Assembly (NCBI GenBank): GCA_965200355.1
Contig: OZ241351.1
Location: 1,860,001-1,924,000 of the forward strand
Length of the DNA stretch: 64,000 nt
Source: Bin18 sp965200355
Lineage (GTDB): Bacteria > Desulfobacterota > Binatia > Bin18
Reading direction: 5' to 3'
Part shown: positions 1 through 8,768 of the stretch, piece after piece
How positions within the stretch are numbered: the first letter of the stretch is position 1
Layout of the letters: each line of letters starts with the position of its first letter
Position numbers and translations under genes: made by a program
The notes under the pieces: generated by a model
Databases searched by the model: none
What the model was told of the DNA's origin: nothing
Seen by the model: only the letters and a program-made list of their open reading frames with translations

Positions 1-1341
1 GAGGGAGTCGGCATATTCTGGCCCACTTCCCCGGTCATACTGAACCTGCGCCTCGGCTGTCCTCCCAACGGGAACCTGCCCGCGTATGGGCCGTGTTGGG
101 ACGACGCCGCGCAAGACGCGGCAGAACGGTGGAATGTGGCAGGGGCTCAATTCAGGTTTCGCATCCAGTCTCCCAGTCGGCCGGCCGAGCCAACGTGTAA
201 CCCGACCAATGTGGACCGCGTGAACACCGTCGTCTGGGCGGCCACGCAGTGCGGAATGGCCTTTGGGGAGAACACCCTGGCCGTGGCGCAAAATTGGTTC
301 CGTCCTACAGGCGAAATCCTCGATAGTGACGTGTTTTTTAATACGACCTATTCGTGGAGCACGTATGCGGGTCCGCATCGTTCCGATGTGATTGATCTCC
401 ACCGGGTTGCCCTCCATGAGTTCGGCCATGTCCTGGGCCTCGACCACCCGGACGATCATGGGCAGTCGGTGAATGCCATTATGAATTCCAAAGCCGATGA
501 TACTATCCGCCTTCAGGCAGACGATATCGCGGGGATTCGGGCCATCTATGGGACTGATGGGAGTGGTGGTGGCGATCCCCCGCCCCCGCCGGGTGGGGGC
601 GACGATCACGGCGAGACGCGGCAGGGGGCCACTCGGGTCGGCCTGCCGTCTGATACCCCCGGAAATTTAGAGGAGAGCGGCGATACGGATTACTTTCGTC
701 TGTCCGTCCCCCGCTCCGGTCTGTTGACGGTCGAGACGACCGGCTCCACCGATACCCTTGGCGCGCTGTATACGGCAACCGGAGGCATACTGGCCTCTGA
801 TGACGACTCGGGTAACGGGACAAATTTCCAGATCGCGCGTCAGGTTTCAGCCGGGACGTATTATGTGGAGGTCAGCGGCTTTTCTTCTTCCATCACCGGC
901 TCGTATACCCTGCGGGTGCGCTTCAGCGGGGGCGGCGTCCTGGAAAATCCGCTCCCGAATGCGTTCAAAAGCGGCATTGGGGTCATTTCCGGCTGGGTGT
1001 GTGAGGCCACCCGGGTCGAAGTGGAGATTGGGGGCAGCCGGATGACCGCGGTATATGGCACGGAACGACTCGATACGCGCTCCGTTTGTGGAGATACCGA
1101 TAACGGGTTTGCCATCCTGTATAACTGGAATCGACTCGGGGATGGCGTCCACACCGCTCGCCTGCTGGTGGACGGGACGGAACTTGCCCGGTCTTCTTTT
1201 CGGGTCACGACCTTCGGTCAGGAGTTTCTCCGGGGAGCGGAGAAAACCATTACCGTGCGGGATTTTCCACGCAGCGGCGTCACCAGGGTGCTTGAGTGGG
1301 AAGAAAGTTCTCAGAATTTTGTGGTTCGTGAGGTGCGATAG
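1..1341 (+). CDS. Secreted matrixin-type zinc metalloprotease with PPC domain (5' truncated)
   Basis: The frame is open from base 1, so the gene starts upstream of the window and 446 residues are visible. The zinc site HEFGHVLGLDH lies at visible residues 139-149 (base 415 on), followed by a Met-turn (NAIMNS), which is the metzincin/matrixin signature. A Pro/Gly linker (about 580-600) leads to a pre-peptidase C-terminal (PPC) beta-sandwich at roughly bases 600-930. A Cys-containing C-terminal module with SGWVC and SVCGDTDNG follows; I do not have a family name for it. Family knowledge says PPC domains belong to secreted proteases, so extracellular proteolysis is inferred. The GTG at 136 is internal, because the matrixin fold continues upstream of it. 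Confidence 0.88.
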   Translation, partial: EGVGIFWPTSPVILNLRLGCPPNGNLPAYGPCWDDAAQDAAERWNVAGAQFRFRIQSPSRPAEPTCNPTNVDRVNTVVWAATQCGMAFGENTLAVAQNWFRPTGEILDSDVFFNTTYSWSTYAGPHRSDVIDLHRVALHEFGHVLGLDHPDDHGQSVNAIMNSKADDTIRLQADDIAGIRAIYGTDGSGGGDPPPPPGGGDDHGETRQGATRVGLPSDTPGNLEESGDTDYFRLSVPRSGLLTVETTGSTDTLGALYTATGGILASDDDSGNGTNFQIARQVSAGTYYVEVSGFSSSITGSYTLRVRFSGGGVLENPLPNAFKSGIGVISGWVCEATRVEVEIGGSRMTAVYGTERLDTRSVCGDTDNGFAILYNWNRLGDGVHTARLLVDGTELARSSFRVTTFGQEFLRGAEKTITVRDFPRSGVTRVLEWEESSQNFVVREVR

Positions 1342-1387
1342 CAGGACCTGACGCTGACCCCTCCCGTTCCTGGAAGAAAGGCAATCT

Positions 1388-1966
1388 ATGCGTATCGGTC
1401 TGGTCACGGACACCCACCTGCCGAGCACCATCCGCGACCTCTGGGACGAAGTCCGGGTCGCTTTTGCCGGCGTGGACCTCATCCTTCATGCCGGGGATAT
1501 CGTCTCTCCGCGGGTGCTGGACTGGTTGGCAGAGACCGCGCCGACCCTGGCGGCCCGGGGCAATAATGACAGCGGCTGGGACGACCCCCGCGTGGAAGAC
1601 GTCCAGCGGCTGTGTCTCGAAGGCTGGCGGATTGCCATGGTCCACGACATGGAGCCTGAAGAGCGCCCCATTACCGACTTAACCCAGCAATATCTGCGCA
1701 GTGAGCCGGCCGACATTCTCATCACCGGGCATACCCACTTTGAGCGTCTAGAGTATCGAGAGGGGGTCTTGCAGGTGAACTCGGGCAGTGCCACCCATCC
1801 CCATCTGTGGTCCACTCGACTCGGAACGGTGGGCCTGCTCGACATTACGCCTGGAAACCTGAGCGCGCGAATTCTCCGGCTGGGCGAGAGTCCGGAGCTC
1901 AAGAACCCGGGTCGAGAGTTGTTCTTCGACCTGGCAACCGAGCGGCACAACCCGCCCGCTCCGTAG
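1388..1966 (+). CDS. YfcE/MJ0936-family metallophosphoesterase
   Basis: This 192-residue protein is a small calcineurin-like phosphodiesterase. The metal motifs are in order: DTH near residue 8, GDI near 38, GNND near 58, VHDM near 84 and GHTH near 110, with the late SGSATHP typical of the family. Members hydrolyse phosphodiesters such as bis-pNPP with Mn2+; the physiological substrate is usually unknown. The start is supported by GGAAGAAAGG just upstream. It lies 47 bp after the protease and converges on the DyP peroxidase gene, only a few bases away. The family call is sure, the substrate is not. Confidence 0.9.
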   Translation: MRIGLVTDTHLPSTIRDLWDEVRVAFAGVDLILHAGDIVSPRVLDWLAETAPTLAARGNNDSGWDDPRVEDVQRLCLEGWRIAMVHDMEPEERPITDLTQQYLRSEPADILITGHTHFERLEYREGVLQVNSGSATHPHLWSTRLGTVGLLDITPGNLSARILRLGESPELKNPGRELFFDLATERHNPPAP

Positions 1967-1969
1967 GCA

Positions 1970-2902
1970 TTAGGTCCCCAGCGTCTGCAACATGTCGAGC
2001 GACGGCGCAAAAAAGTGCGCGCCTGACACGGCCTGAGTATAATCCATAAGATGGTCGTGGAGGCCGTCGCCGCTGGCTCCCAACATGCGCCGCAGCATCT
2101 TGTCGGTAATATCGAGGTCTTTGGTATAGGCGATGAAGAACAGACCCGCCTCCGAGGTCGTCCCATAGGGGAAACTGTGGCGCAGGATTTCCAGCTCTTC
2201 ACCGTTTTCCTCTATGACCACCCGGCTGATATGGGCGGTTGGGGGTTTGGCCTCGTCGGATAGCTCTTGGCTGTCTGTCTTGCGTCGCCCAACGGCGTTC
2301 TCCTGCTCGTCTGGTGGTGTGGCGTTCCACTTGGGGAAATTATGCACATAGCGCTGGGTGAAGACGTAACTGCCAGCAGCGAAGTCGGGGTCTTCGTCGC
2401 CGATCAGGGCGACCTCCACCCGCTCCGCATCGCCGCTGGGGTTTTCCGTACCGTCAATAAACCCGGTCAGGTCGCGTGAGTCCAGGTAGCGAAAGCCGTG
2501 GACCTCATCCAACACGTCTATCGCCTCTCCAAGCTGACCCCGGACCTGTCTGGCCAGCTCGAAATTGAGGTCCAACCGTTTTGAGATGAGGTGGAACAGG
2601 ATGTCGCCGCCGGTGCTCGGCGCGCTCTTGCCGGGCAGGTCAATGGCGGTGAAGGGGCGCAGCCCCCTGGGCCGACGGTCCGGGGAAAGTACATCCCAAA
2701 AGCCCGAGCCGAAACTGACCGTACCCACCAGGCCGGCCTCTGGGTCGTGTCGGCCAAGCGTTGTCACCAGGGCCGGCAGACCCGCAACGACCTGGGCGAC
2801 CGTTCCACGGGTGGTGGTTGGATTGTTGACCCTGGCAACCAGAAAGAGCGCGTGTTGGTTCGGCTCTGGAATAATGCCTGCCTGGGGAGTCGGTGTTGTC
2901 AT
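1970..2902 (-). CDS. DyP-type heme peroxidase (first of two)
   Basis: The 310-residue protein carries the DyP hallmark GFIDGTENP (the GxxDG motif with the distal catalytic Asp), then QRYVHNFPKW and the RRKTDSQEL segment that leads to the proximal His region. DyP peroxidases use H2O2 to oxidise dyes, aromatics or, in some cases, porphyrins. No Tat or Sec signal is visible at the N-terminus, so a cytoplasmic enzyme is inferred. No encapsulin shell gene is adjacent. A second DyP gene lies at 13605-14525 and is clearly divergent in sequence. A GGAGGG Shine-Dalgarno sequence precedes the ATG. Confidence 0.92.
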   Translation of the reverse strand: MTTPTPQAGIIPEPNQHALFLVARVNNPTTTRGTVAQVVAGLPALVTTLGRHDPEAGLVGTVSFGSGFWDVLSPDRRPRGLRPFTAIDLPGKSAPSTGGDILFHLISKRLDLNFELARQVRGQLGEAIDVLDEVHGFRYLDSRDLTGFIDGTENPSGDAERVEVALIGDEDPDFAAGSYVFTQRYVHNFPKWNATPPDEQENAVGRRKTDSQELSDEAKPPTAHISRVVIEENGEELEILRHSFPYGTTSEAGLFFIAYTKDLDITDKMLRRMLGASGDGLHDHLMDYTQAVSGAHFFAPSLDMLQTLGT

Positions 2903-3007
2903 TATTTTCCCTCCTCATGTGTTCTGGATGGTGTCGTCGGCACGCTGTCCCTGTCGTTGAGGGGGTCCAGCCAAGGGCTGGCTTAAAAAAGTTGCCTGCA
3001 CGGCGCG

Positions 3008-3586
3008 CTAACCCAACTCATCAAGGGTGAGACGGAAACTCGGGACAAAGGTCTCCAGAAAATAGCGCACCTCCGGGAGGTCAATCTGTTCAACCGTGTT
3101 CTTGAGCGTCTGTTCGGCCTGAGAAAACTCCTGATTGCCGGCGCTAACCTCTTCCAAGCATTTGATGTAGGCGCACAGTTTGTCCGCGGCTTTGACCAGC
3201 TCGTGGTGGTCGCGGTCGGCCTCAGCCCGCTCAAAGAACGCCTGGTAATCGTCTCTGAGTTCTTCGGGCAGCATCCCGAACAGCTTGTGCACGGCGGTCT
3301 GCTCAATGGTCTGATAGGCGGTTCTGATCTCAGGGTTAAAATACTTGACGGGGGTAGGCAGGTCGCCAATCAAGACCTCGCCCACATCGTGGTAGAGGGC
3401 CAGGGTTGCGGCCCGCTCCGGATGCACCCTGCCAGAAAAACGCCGATTCCGAATCACCGCCAACATATGAGTCACCAGCGCCACCTGAAGGCTGTGTTCC
3501 TGAACGTTTTCTGGATAGGTGTTGTGCATCAGACTCCAGCGCCGAATGAATTTCATCCGGGAAAGATAGGCAAACAAATGGCTCAT
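3008..3586 (-). CDS. yfbR: 5'-deoxynucleotidase YfbR (HD domain)
   Basis: The 192-residue protein aligns along its whole length with E. coli YfbR as I remember it: FAYLSRMKFIRRW at the start, ENVQEHSLQVA (first His), YHDVGEV (HD pair), GDLPTPVKYF, and the late LCAYIKCLEE and FVPSF. The family removes phosphate from deoxynucleoside 5'-monophosphates using a divalent metal held by the HD motif, acting in nucleotide salvage. The gene sits 3 bp downstream of the molybdenum hydroxylase stop on the same strand, so the two are probably co-transcribed, although no functional link is obvious. Confidence 0.94.
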   Translation of the reverse strand: MSHLFAYLSRMKFIRRWSLMHNTYPENVQEHSLQVALVTHMLAVIRNRRFSGRVHPERAATLALYHDVGEVLIGDLPTPVKYFNPEIRTAYQTIEQTAVHKLFGMLPEELRDDYQAFFERAEADRDHHELVKAADKLCAYIKCLEEVSAGNQEFSQAEQTLKNTVEQIDLPEVRYFLETFVPSFRLTLDELG

Positions 3587-3589
3587 CCT

Positions 3590-5974
3590 TCACTTCGTCC
3601 GTTCGAGACAGGCCAGCACGCGCTCCGGCGTGAGCGGGATTTCATTGATCTGGACTCCAAACGGAGAGAGCGCATCGGCGACGGCGTTCGCAATCGCGGC
3701 CGGCGGCCCAATGGCGCCCCCCTCACCCATGCCTTTGATGCCGCCCTTACTGAAAGGCGAGGGCGTTTCAATATGTCCAATTTCAACCTGGGGAACATCC
3801 AAGGCGGTGGGGACGAGGTAGTCCATCAGCGTGCCGGTCAGGAACTGTCCATGCTCGTCGTAGAGGGCCTGCTCGTACAGGGCGGTGCCGATTCCCTGGG
3901 CGACCCCGCCCTGAATCTGTCCGTCTACAATGATGGGGTTAATAATCCGGCCGCAGTCTTCAACCACGATATAGCGCAGCAGGCGAATCTGGCCGGTTTC
4001 AGGATCGACTTCTACTGTTGCCAGATGGGTGGCATTGGAATGCGTTGCCGGCGGGGGTTCGTAGTTCGTCGTGGCCTCCAGCCCTGGTTCATCCTCCGGG
4101 GCAAGGGTGCCGGTCGCGACAATGGCATGGTAGGCCACCGTCTTAATCGGCATGAGGCTGGTCCCGTCCTGTTTGCGGACCACCAGGCCGCCGGCCAGTG
4201 CGAGGTCGGCCGGCGGGATCTCACTCAGACGCGAGGCCGTGCGCAAAATTTTCTCGCGGACTTTGGTAGCAGCGCCAATAATCGCGCCCCCGCTGGTGAC
4301 TGCGGTCCGGCTGCCCCAGGTTCCCCAGCCATACGGCACAACGGTCGTATCGTTCTGGATTACCCTGACATCGGCAAAGGCGACGCCCAATTCGTCGGCG
4401 GCCACCTGGGCCAGCGTCGTCTGATGGCCCTGGCCGTGGGAAGACGAGCCGGCCAGCACGGTCACTTTGCCATCAATATCCATACGGACCGTCGCCGATT
4501 CATAACCGCCGAGGGGCAAGCCCATGATATTCCAGAACGAAGAACCCAGGGCCGTCCCTTCAATATAACAGCCCAGCCCGACCCCAAGGTAGCGACCCAC
4601 TCGCCGGGCGCGTTCTTGTTCGGCCCGGAAGGCCGTATAGTCCAGCATATCGAGCGCCTGGCGTAAGGACTCCTGGTGGCTGCCGCTCTCGATTGCGGCT
4701 CCGGCAATGGTGGTATAGGGGTGCTCGTCCTGGCGGATCATATTCCGCAGGCGGATTGCGGTCGGATCAAGCCCCAGCCGTTGCGCGCCCATATTCAGCA
4801 GGCGCTCCATGACCAGGAGGGCAATCGGCAGGCCAACCCCGCGGTACGCGCCCAGAGTGACCTTATTGGTGACGATGGAGACGGCCTCATAGCCATAGGC
4901 CGGAATTTTATACGGACCGGGCAGCGCGGAGGCCGCGTGCCCGGCTTCCAGGGCAGAGCTGAACGGAAAGGCGGAATACGCGCCCACGTCGTTCAGGAAG
5001 CGGGCTCTGAGACCCAGAATCGTCCCATCGTTTTTCAGGGCGACCGCGGCCTCGACAATCTGGTGCTTGGCGTGCATGGCCGCGGTCAGGTTTTCGCGTC
5101 TATCTTCGATCCACTTGATCGGACGGCCATATTGACGGGCGAAGAAGGCGGTCAGGATTTCCTCGGGAAAGACGTGCGCCTTGGGTCCAAAGCCGCCGCC
5201 GACGTCGGGGGCGATGGTCCGGATATGGTGTTCGGGGAAGTCCAGAAAGCGGGCCAGATTTGAGCGCAACACGTGCGGAATCTGGGTAGATGACCACACG
5301 GTCAGTGAGTCTGTGGCGGCCTCATAGGTCGCTAGACAGCCGCGCGTTTCCAGGGGGACCGACATATGCCGGCCGGTTGTGAAACGCTCCTGCACCACCG
5401 TGTCAGCCGCGGCAAAGGCCGCCTCGACCGGCCCCATGCCGGCCGTCAGGGTCTGCATGACGTTATCGCCCCAATCCTCATGGACCAGGGGCGCGTCTGA
5501 CTCAAGCGCCTGTTCCATATGCCAGACCGCGTCGAGCGGGTCGTAGTCTATCGTGACCAGGCCGGCGGCATCCTCGGCGGTATAGCGGTCGGTGGCAATA
5601 ACGGCCGCCACCATCTCGCCCACAAAGCGGACCTTGCCACGGGCCAGGACCGGCCAGTCGCAGGACTTGTGAGTCGGGGCAGCGCTGGGGTCAAATTCGA
5701 CCCGGAGCGGCTTGATGACAGCGGCGATATCCTCACCGGTTATGACCGCCTGAACGCCAGGCTGGGCGGTGGCCGCACTCGTATCAATGCTGAGAATACG
5801 GGCGTGGGCATACGGGCTGCGGACAAAGGCAACCGCCAGCGTATGGGGCAGATGGATATCGTCTACATACTGACTTTTGCCCAGGAGCAGGCGGGGGTCT
5901 TCCACCCGCTTGACCTCAGCCCCGACCATCTTCCCGGTGCCAGCCAGACTGCTTGCCATAGCGCGCTCTTGCAT
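3590..5974 (-). CDS. Xanthine dehydrogenase/CO dehydrogenase family large (Mo) subunit
   Basis: At 794 residues this matches the molybdopterin-cytosine-dinucleotide subunit of the xanthine oxidase family. Seen are the N-terminal hammerhead region, GGGFGPKAHV (Mo-site loop), AYRGVG near residue 375 and the C-terminal GMGEGG that supplies the catalytic Glu. AYRGVG rather than the AYxCSFR loop argues against true CO oxidation and for a hydroxylase of aromatic or heterocyclic substrates. The expected FAD and 2Fe-2S subunits are absent from this window, so partners must be elsewhere. The gene diverges from the NicX-like gene across a 168-bp promoter region. AGAGAGGG precedes the ATG. Substrate unknown; nicotinate-like compounds are an inference from context. 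Confidence 0.88.
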   Translation of the reverse strand: MQERAMASSLAGTGKMVGAEVKRVEDPRLLLGKSQYVDDIHLPHTLAVAFVRSPYAHARILSIDTSAATAQPGVQAVITGEDIAAVIKPLRVEFDPSAAPTHKSCDWPVLARGKVRFVGEMVAAVIATDRYTAEDAAGLVTIDYDPLDAVWHMEQALESDAPLVHEDWGDNVMQTLTAGMGPVEAAFAAADTVVQERFTTGRHMSVPLETRGCLATYEAATDSLTVWSSTQIPHVLRSNLARFLDFPEHHIRTIAPDVGGGFGPKAHVFPEEILTAFFARQYGRPIKWIEDRRENLTAAMHAKHQIVEAAVALKNDGTILGLRARFLNDVGAYSAFPFSSALEAGHAASALPGPYKIPAYGYEAVSIVTNKVTLGAYRGVGLPIALLVMERLLNMGAQRLGLDPTAIRLRNMIRQDEHPYTTIAGAAIESGSHQESLRQALDMLDYTAFRAEQERARRVGRYLGVGLGCYIEGTALGSSFWNIMGLPLGGYESATVRMDIDGKVTVLAGSSSHGQGHQTTLAQVAADELGVAFADVRVIQNDTTVVPYGWGTWGSRTAVTSGGAIIGAATKVREKILRTASRLSEIPPADLALAGGLVVRKQDGTSLMPIKTVAYHAIVATGTLAPEDEPGLEATTNYEPPPATHSNATHLATVEVDPETGQIRLLRYIVVEDCGRIINPIIVDGQIQGGVAQGIGTALYEQALYDEHGQFLTGTLMDYLVPTALDVPQVEIGHIETPSPFSKGGIKGMGEGGAIGPPAAIANAVADALSPFGVQINEIPLTPERVLACLERTK

Positions 5975-6053
5975 GATTGCCCTCTCTCTTGAAGCGGGAC
6001 TGACTCTTCGGCGCGAGTCTGGCAGTCCGAGAAAACGGTGTCAAGACATTTGC

Positions 6054-6081
6054 TTGACAGCGCATAAGCGAACGGTATAGG
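6054..6081 (+). promoter_or_regulatory. Sigma-70-like promoter for the nicX-like operon
   Basis: A consensus -35 TTGACA (6054-6059) and TATAGG (6076-6081) are separated by 16 bp, placing transcription start about 55 bases before the ATG at 6143. The region is shared with the divergent molybdenum hydroxylase gene. Confidence 0.6.
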
Positions 6082-6142
6082 CCACAGCATACGGCGGCGT
6101 TCTCTCGGTCCGCTGGGACGAATTTTCTACAGGAGCGATGGT

Positions 6143-7195
6143 ATGTCACTCTCAATCAGCCAGACCAATACGATGGTGAGCGTGTTTCGGCAGGAACTTG
6201 AACTGTGCAAAGTCAGGCCAGGGGAAACCATTGCGGTTCTGTCCGAGGCAGAACACGCGGTCGAGTATGCCTCAGCGTTTATGATCGCCGCGCGCGAGCT
6301 GGGGGTAGATGTGTTCAACGTCAATCTGCCGACGCGGAGTGCGGCTGGGGCGCAAAACGTGGCCGGCGAGGTGGGGCAAAACGCCCTGGCCGGAAACCGG
6401 CCGGCCATTGAGGCGCTCAAAAGTGCGGACTTGGTTGTGGACCTTATTTTTCTGCTGTTTTCAAAAGAACAGTTGGAGATTCAGGCCGCAGACACCCGCA
6501 TCCTGCTGGTGGTTGAGCCCTTTGAGGTTCTGTCGCGTCTCTTTCCTACCCAGGAACTGCGCCAGCGGGTTGAGGCCGCGGAAGCGCGTTTGGCCAAGGC
6601 CCAGAACCTTCGCTTTACCAACCCGGCTGGAACGGACGTGCAGTACGAGCTGGGACAATTCCCGATTCTGACCGAATACGGCTTCACGGACACTCCCGGT
6701 CGCTGGGACCACTGGCCGGGCGGCTTTCTGGCGACCCAGGGCAGCGAAACCGGGGTCAATGGCACGGTCGTCATGGACCGCGGCGATATTTTATTTCCGT
6801 TCAATAAATACGTTCAAGAGCCGCTGACCTTCACCATTCGAGACGGCATGATCGTTGATATCAGCGGTAGCTTTGATGCCATGCTGGTGAAGAATTATAT
6901 GGACGGCTTTCAGGACCCCCGCGCGTTTGCCATCTCGCACATCGGCTGGGGCCTCAACGACCGGGCGCGCTGGGACTACCTCGCCACCGGCGCTCCCACG
7001 GTCGGCATGGACGGGCGGGCTTTTTACGGCAATGTGCTGTTCTCAACCGGCCCGAATGTCGAACTCGGCGGGAGCAACGACACGGCCTGCCATATGGACC
7101 TGCCCATGAAGGGCTGTACGCTCTATCTTGATGACGAGCTTATTGTACAAGACGGTGACGTGATCCCGACAGACATGCGGGCCGTGGCCGGCTAA
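6143..7195 (+). CDS. nicX: NicX-like 2,5-dihydroxypyridine 5,6-dioxygenase (M29-like fold)
   Basis: The 350-residue sequence resembles Pseudomonas NicX throughout: RILLVVEPFEVL, EYGFTDTPGRWDHWP, SHIGWG, and CHMDLPM near the end. Glu178, His266, His317 and Asp319 fall at or next to the metal ligands I recall for NicX (Glu177, His265, His318, Asp320). NicX cleaves the ring of 2,5-dihydroxypyridine with O2 to N-formylmaleamate in nicotinate degradation. AGGAG at 6131 sets the start. A Rieske oxygenase follows 15 bp later and a VOC protein ends the operon, so ring hydroxylation followed by cleavage is plausible. The exact substrate could be another hydroxypyridine or a related ring. Confidence 0.85.
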   Translation: MSLSISQTNTMVSVFRQELELCKVRPGETIAVLSEAEHAVEYASAFMIAARELGVDVFNVNLPTRSAAGAQNVAGEVGQNALAGNRPAIEALKSADLVVDLIFLLFSKEQLEIQAADTRILLVVEPFEVLSRLFPTQELRQRVEAAEARLAKAQNLRFTNPAGTDVQYELGQFPILTEYGFTDTPGRWDHWPGGFLATQGSETGVNGTVVMDRGDILFPFNKYVQEPLTFTIRDGMIVDISGSFDAMLVKNYMDGFQDPRAFAISHIGWGLNDRARWDYLATGAPTVGMDGRAFYGNVLFSTGPNVELGGSNDTACHMDLPMKGCTLYLDDELIVQDGDVIPTDMRAVAG

Positions 7196-7210
7196 GGAGG
7201 AGAGCATCCC

Positions 7211-8389
7211 ATGCGGACCGTAGTGGCAGATAAACGCTGGGCGGAAAAATACCCAGAGATGGGCACCGGCCCGGTTTCCGCCGAACCGCTGATTTCGCCG
7301 GAGTATTTTGAACTCGAACGGGAGAAAATTTTTCGCCGGACCTGGCTGAATATCGGCCGGGTTGAGGAGATTCCAAACCCCGGCGATTATATTGCCAAAG
7401 ACCTGGCGATGTGTCGCGCCTCGGTCCTGATTGTGCGGGGTCGAGACGGGGCGGTGCGGGGCTTTCACAATGTGTGCTCCCACCGTGGCAATAAGCTCGT
7501 CTGGGACGAGAAGGGCTCGTGTCAAGGCACGTTCACCTGCGGTTTTCACGCCTGGGCGTATAACACCAAAGGCGAATTGACCTGGGTGGCGGATGAGGAC
7601 AATTTTTTTGATCTGCCCAAATGTGACCTGGGTCTGACCCCGGTCCATACCGAAGTGTTTGAAGGCTTTATCTTTATTCATCTGGCCGAGCGCCCCCCCG
7701 AGAGCCTCCGGGAGTATCTGGGTGGGGTGGCCGACCAGCTTGCCGGCGGCGGCTTTGGCGAGCTGGCCCTGACCGCACAGTATAAAGTGGATGAGCACGC
7801 CAACTGGAAAATCGCCCTTGACGCCCAGAACGAGCTATATCATCTGCCGTTTCAGCACCGCCGGACCATTCCCAATTTCTGCGTGTTGAAAGATGGGCAA
7901 TTCACCCGCCTGCTTGATGTCCGTCTGTTCAACTACCACAGCGTGTATTCATCAGACCCGCCCGATGAGCGGGTTGGTCCGGCCACTGAAAAGCTGGCCG
8001 CCCAGCTCAGCCTCGCCAAGACCGAACAGCGCCTGCCCCGTATCGGCTCCTTTGACTTCTATACGATTTTCCCCAATATGGCGCTGCTGCTCTTCCGCGG
8101 GGTCTCGCACGACTATTATATGACGTATAACTTCTGGCCCCAGACGGTGGACCGGACCGACTGGGATATCAAACTCTATTTTCGCCCGGCTGAAAACGCC
8201 GGCCAGCGTGTCGGCCAGGAGTATTTCAAATGCCTGCTCCGGGACCTCCTGCAAGAAGACGCGACTGCCCACGAACAGATTCATATCGGGCTGGCCTCGC
8301 AGGCCAAGAAGGCGCTGTATTTTCAGGACGAAGAAATGCAGATTCGGTATTTCCACACCGTACTCGAACGCTTTTACGCCGAAGCCTAG
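7211..8389 (+). CDS. Rieske-type aromatic ring-hydroxylating oxygenase, alpha subunit
   Basis: The 392-residue protein has an N-terminal Rieske domain with Cys89/His91 (CSHRG) and Cys110/His113 (CGFHAW) binding the 2Fe-2S cluster. The catalytic domain shows NELYHLPFQH with His211 and His216 as mononuclear iron ligands, and an acidic ligand probably at Asp345 or nearby. Such enzymes insert O2 into aromatic rings or demethylate, using electrons from a reductase; no reductase or ferredoxin gene is next to it. AAGGAGGAG at 7195 sits just before the ATG, and the 15-bp gap to nicX implies one transcript. Confidence 0.93.
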   Translation: MRTVVADKRWAEKYPEMGTGPVSAEPLISPEYFELEREKIFRRTWLNIGRVEEIPNPGDYIAKDLAMCRASVLIVRGRDGAVRGFHNVCSHRGNKLVWDEKGSCQGTFTCGFHAWAYNTKGELTWVADEDNFFDLPKCDLGLTPVHTEVFEGFIFIHLAERPPESLREYLGGVADQLAGGGFGELALTAQYKVDEHANWKIALDAQNELYHLPFQHRRTIPNFCVLKDGQFTRLLDVRLFNYHSVYSSDPPDERVGPATEKLAAQLSLAKTEQRLPRIGSFDFYTIFPNMALLLFRGVSHDYYMTYNFWPQTVDRTDWDIKLYFRPAENAGQRVGQEYFKCLLRDLLQEDATAHEQIHIGLASQAKKALYFQDEEMQIRYFHTVLERFYAEA

Positions 8390-8406
8390 CCCCCCTGCTG
8401 GGGGGC
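8389..8406 (+). other. GC-rich intercistronic hairpin
   Basis: A perfect 7-bp stem (GCCCCCC/GGGGGGC, loop TGCT) begins at the Rieske stop codon. There is no T-run after it, so a mRNA-stability or processing element is more likely than a terminator. Confidence 0.45.
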
Positions 8407-8438
8407 CGCCCGAACGGAGTGAGGGAGAGGGATAGACC

Positions 8439-8768
8439 GTGAGCACCCAGACACTACCCGCTGAGTTTACTGACCTGGAGCCCTTTATCAGCTGGGCGCT
8501 CGCCACGGAACGCGAGCGGACCAGCCAGCGCCTGGCCAGCAGCATGGACGATATCCAGGCCTTCTATGACCACATGTCTGCGCGTGTGGAAGCGGTTATG
8601 GCCTATCTGAACGCCTTGCCGCTCGACACGCTGCCACCCGAGGCCGAGCGGCTGTTCCAGATGAGTCTGTCCTTAATGGAAGTCGCCAACGCCGTGGAGA
8701 TGTTTCACAACCCAGCCGTCATCAATGGCTTTGATGTCACACGCTTTACGCCAGTGGAGGATGTATGA
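8439..8768 (+). CDS. Unrecognised 109-residue helical protein in the nicX/Rieske operon
   Basis: I do not recognise a family. The protein starts at a GTG preceded by GGGAGAGGG, is acidic and rich in Leu, Glu and Met, and appears mostly alpha-helical (long run from about residue 20 to 90) with no cysteine, signal peptide or membrane segment. Its last bases overlap the VOC gene start by ATGA, a sign of translational coupling. Because it is locked between a Rieske alpha subunit and a VOC protein, it may be an accessory or small subunit of the ring-degrading system, but that is inference only. Confidence 0.75.
   Translation: MSTQTLPAEFTDLEPFISWALATERERTSQRLASSMDDIQAFYDHMSARVEAVMAYLNALPLDTLPPEAERLFQMSLSLMEVANAVEMFHNPAVINGFDVTRFTPVEDV

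Noticed and set aside
136..138. GTG at 136 as a start for the protease gene.
   Set aside because: The reading is open to base 1 and the matrixin N-terminal strand (residues around WNVAGAQFRF) starts before it, so the gene is simply cut by the window edge.
2967..2981. A short hairpin (CCAGCC/GGCTGG) after yfbR, considered as a terminator.
   Set aside because: The T-rich run precedes rather than follows the stem on the minus strand, so it does not match the canonical terminator layout.
3203..4666. A long plus-strand open frame of 487 codons opposite the molybdenum hydroxylase gene.
   Set aside because: It lies antisense to a gene with clear family motifs, has no recognisable domain, and high G+C third positions readily leave antisense frames open.
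3590..5974. Calling the molybdenum hydroxylase a true carbon monoxide dehydrogenase.
   Set aside because: The diagnostic AYxCSFR loop is absent; the loop reads AYRGVG.
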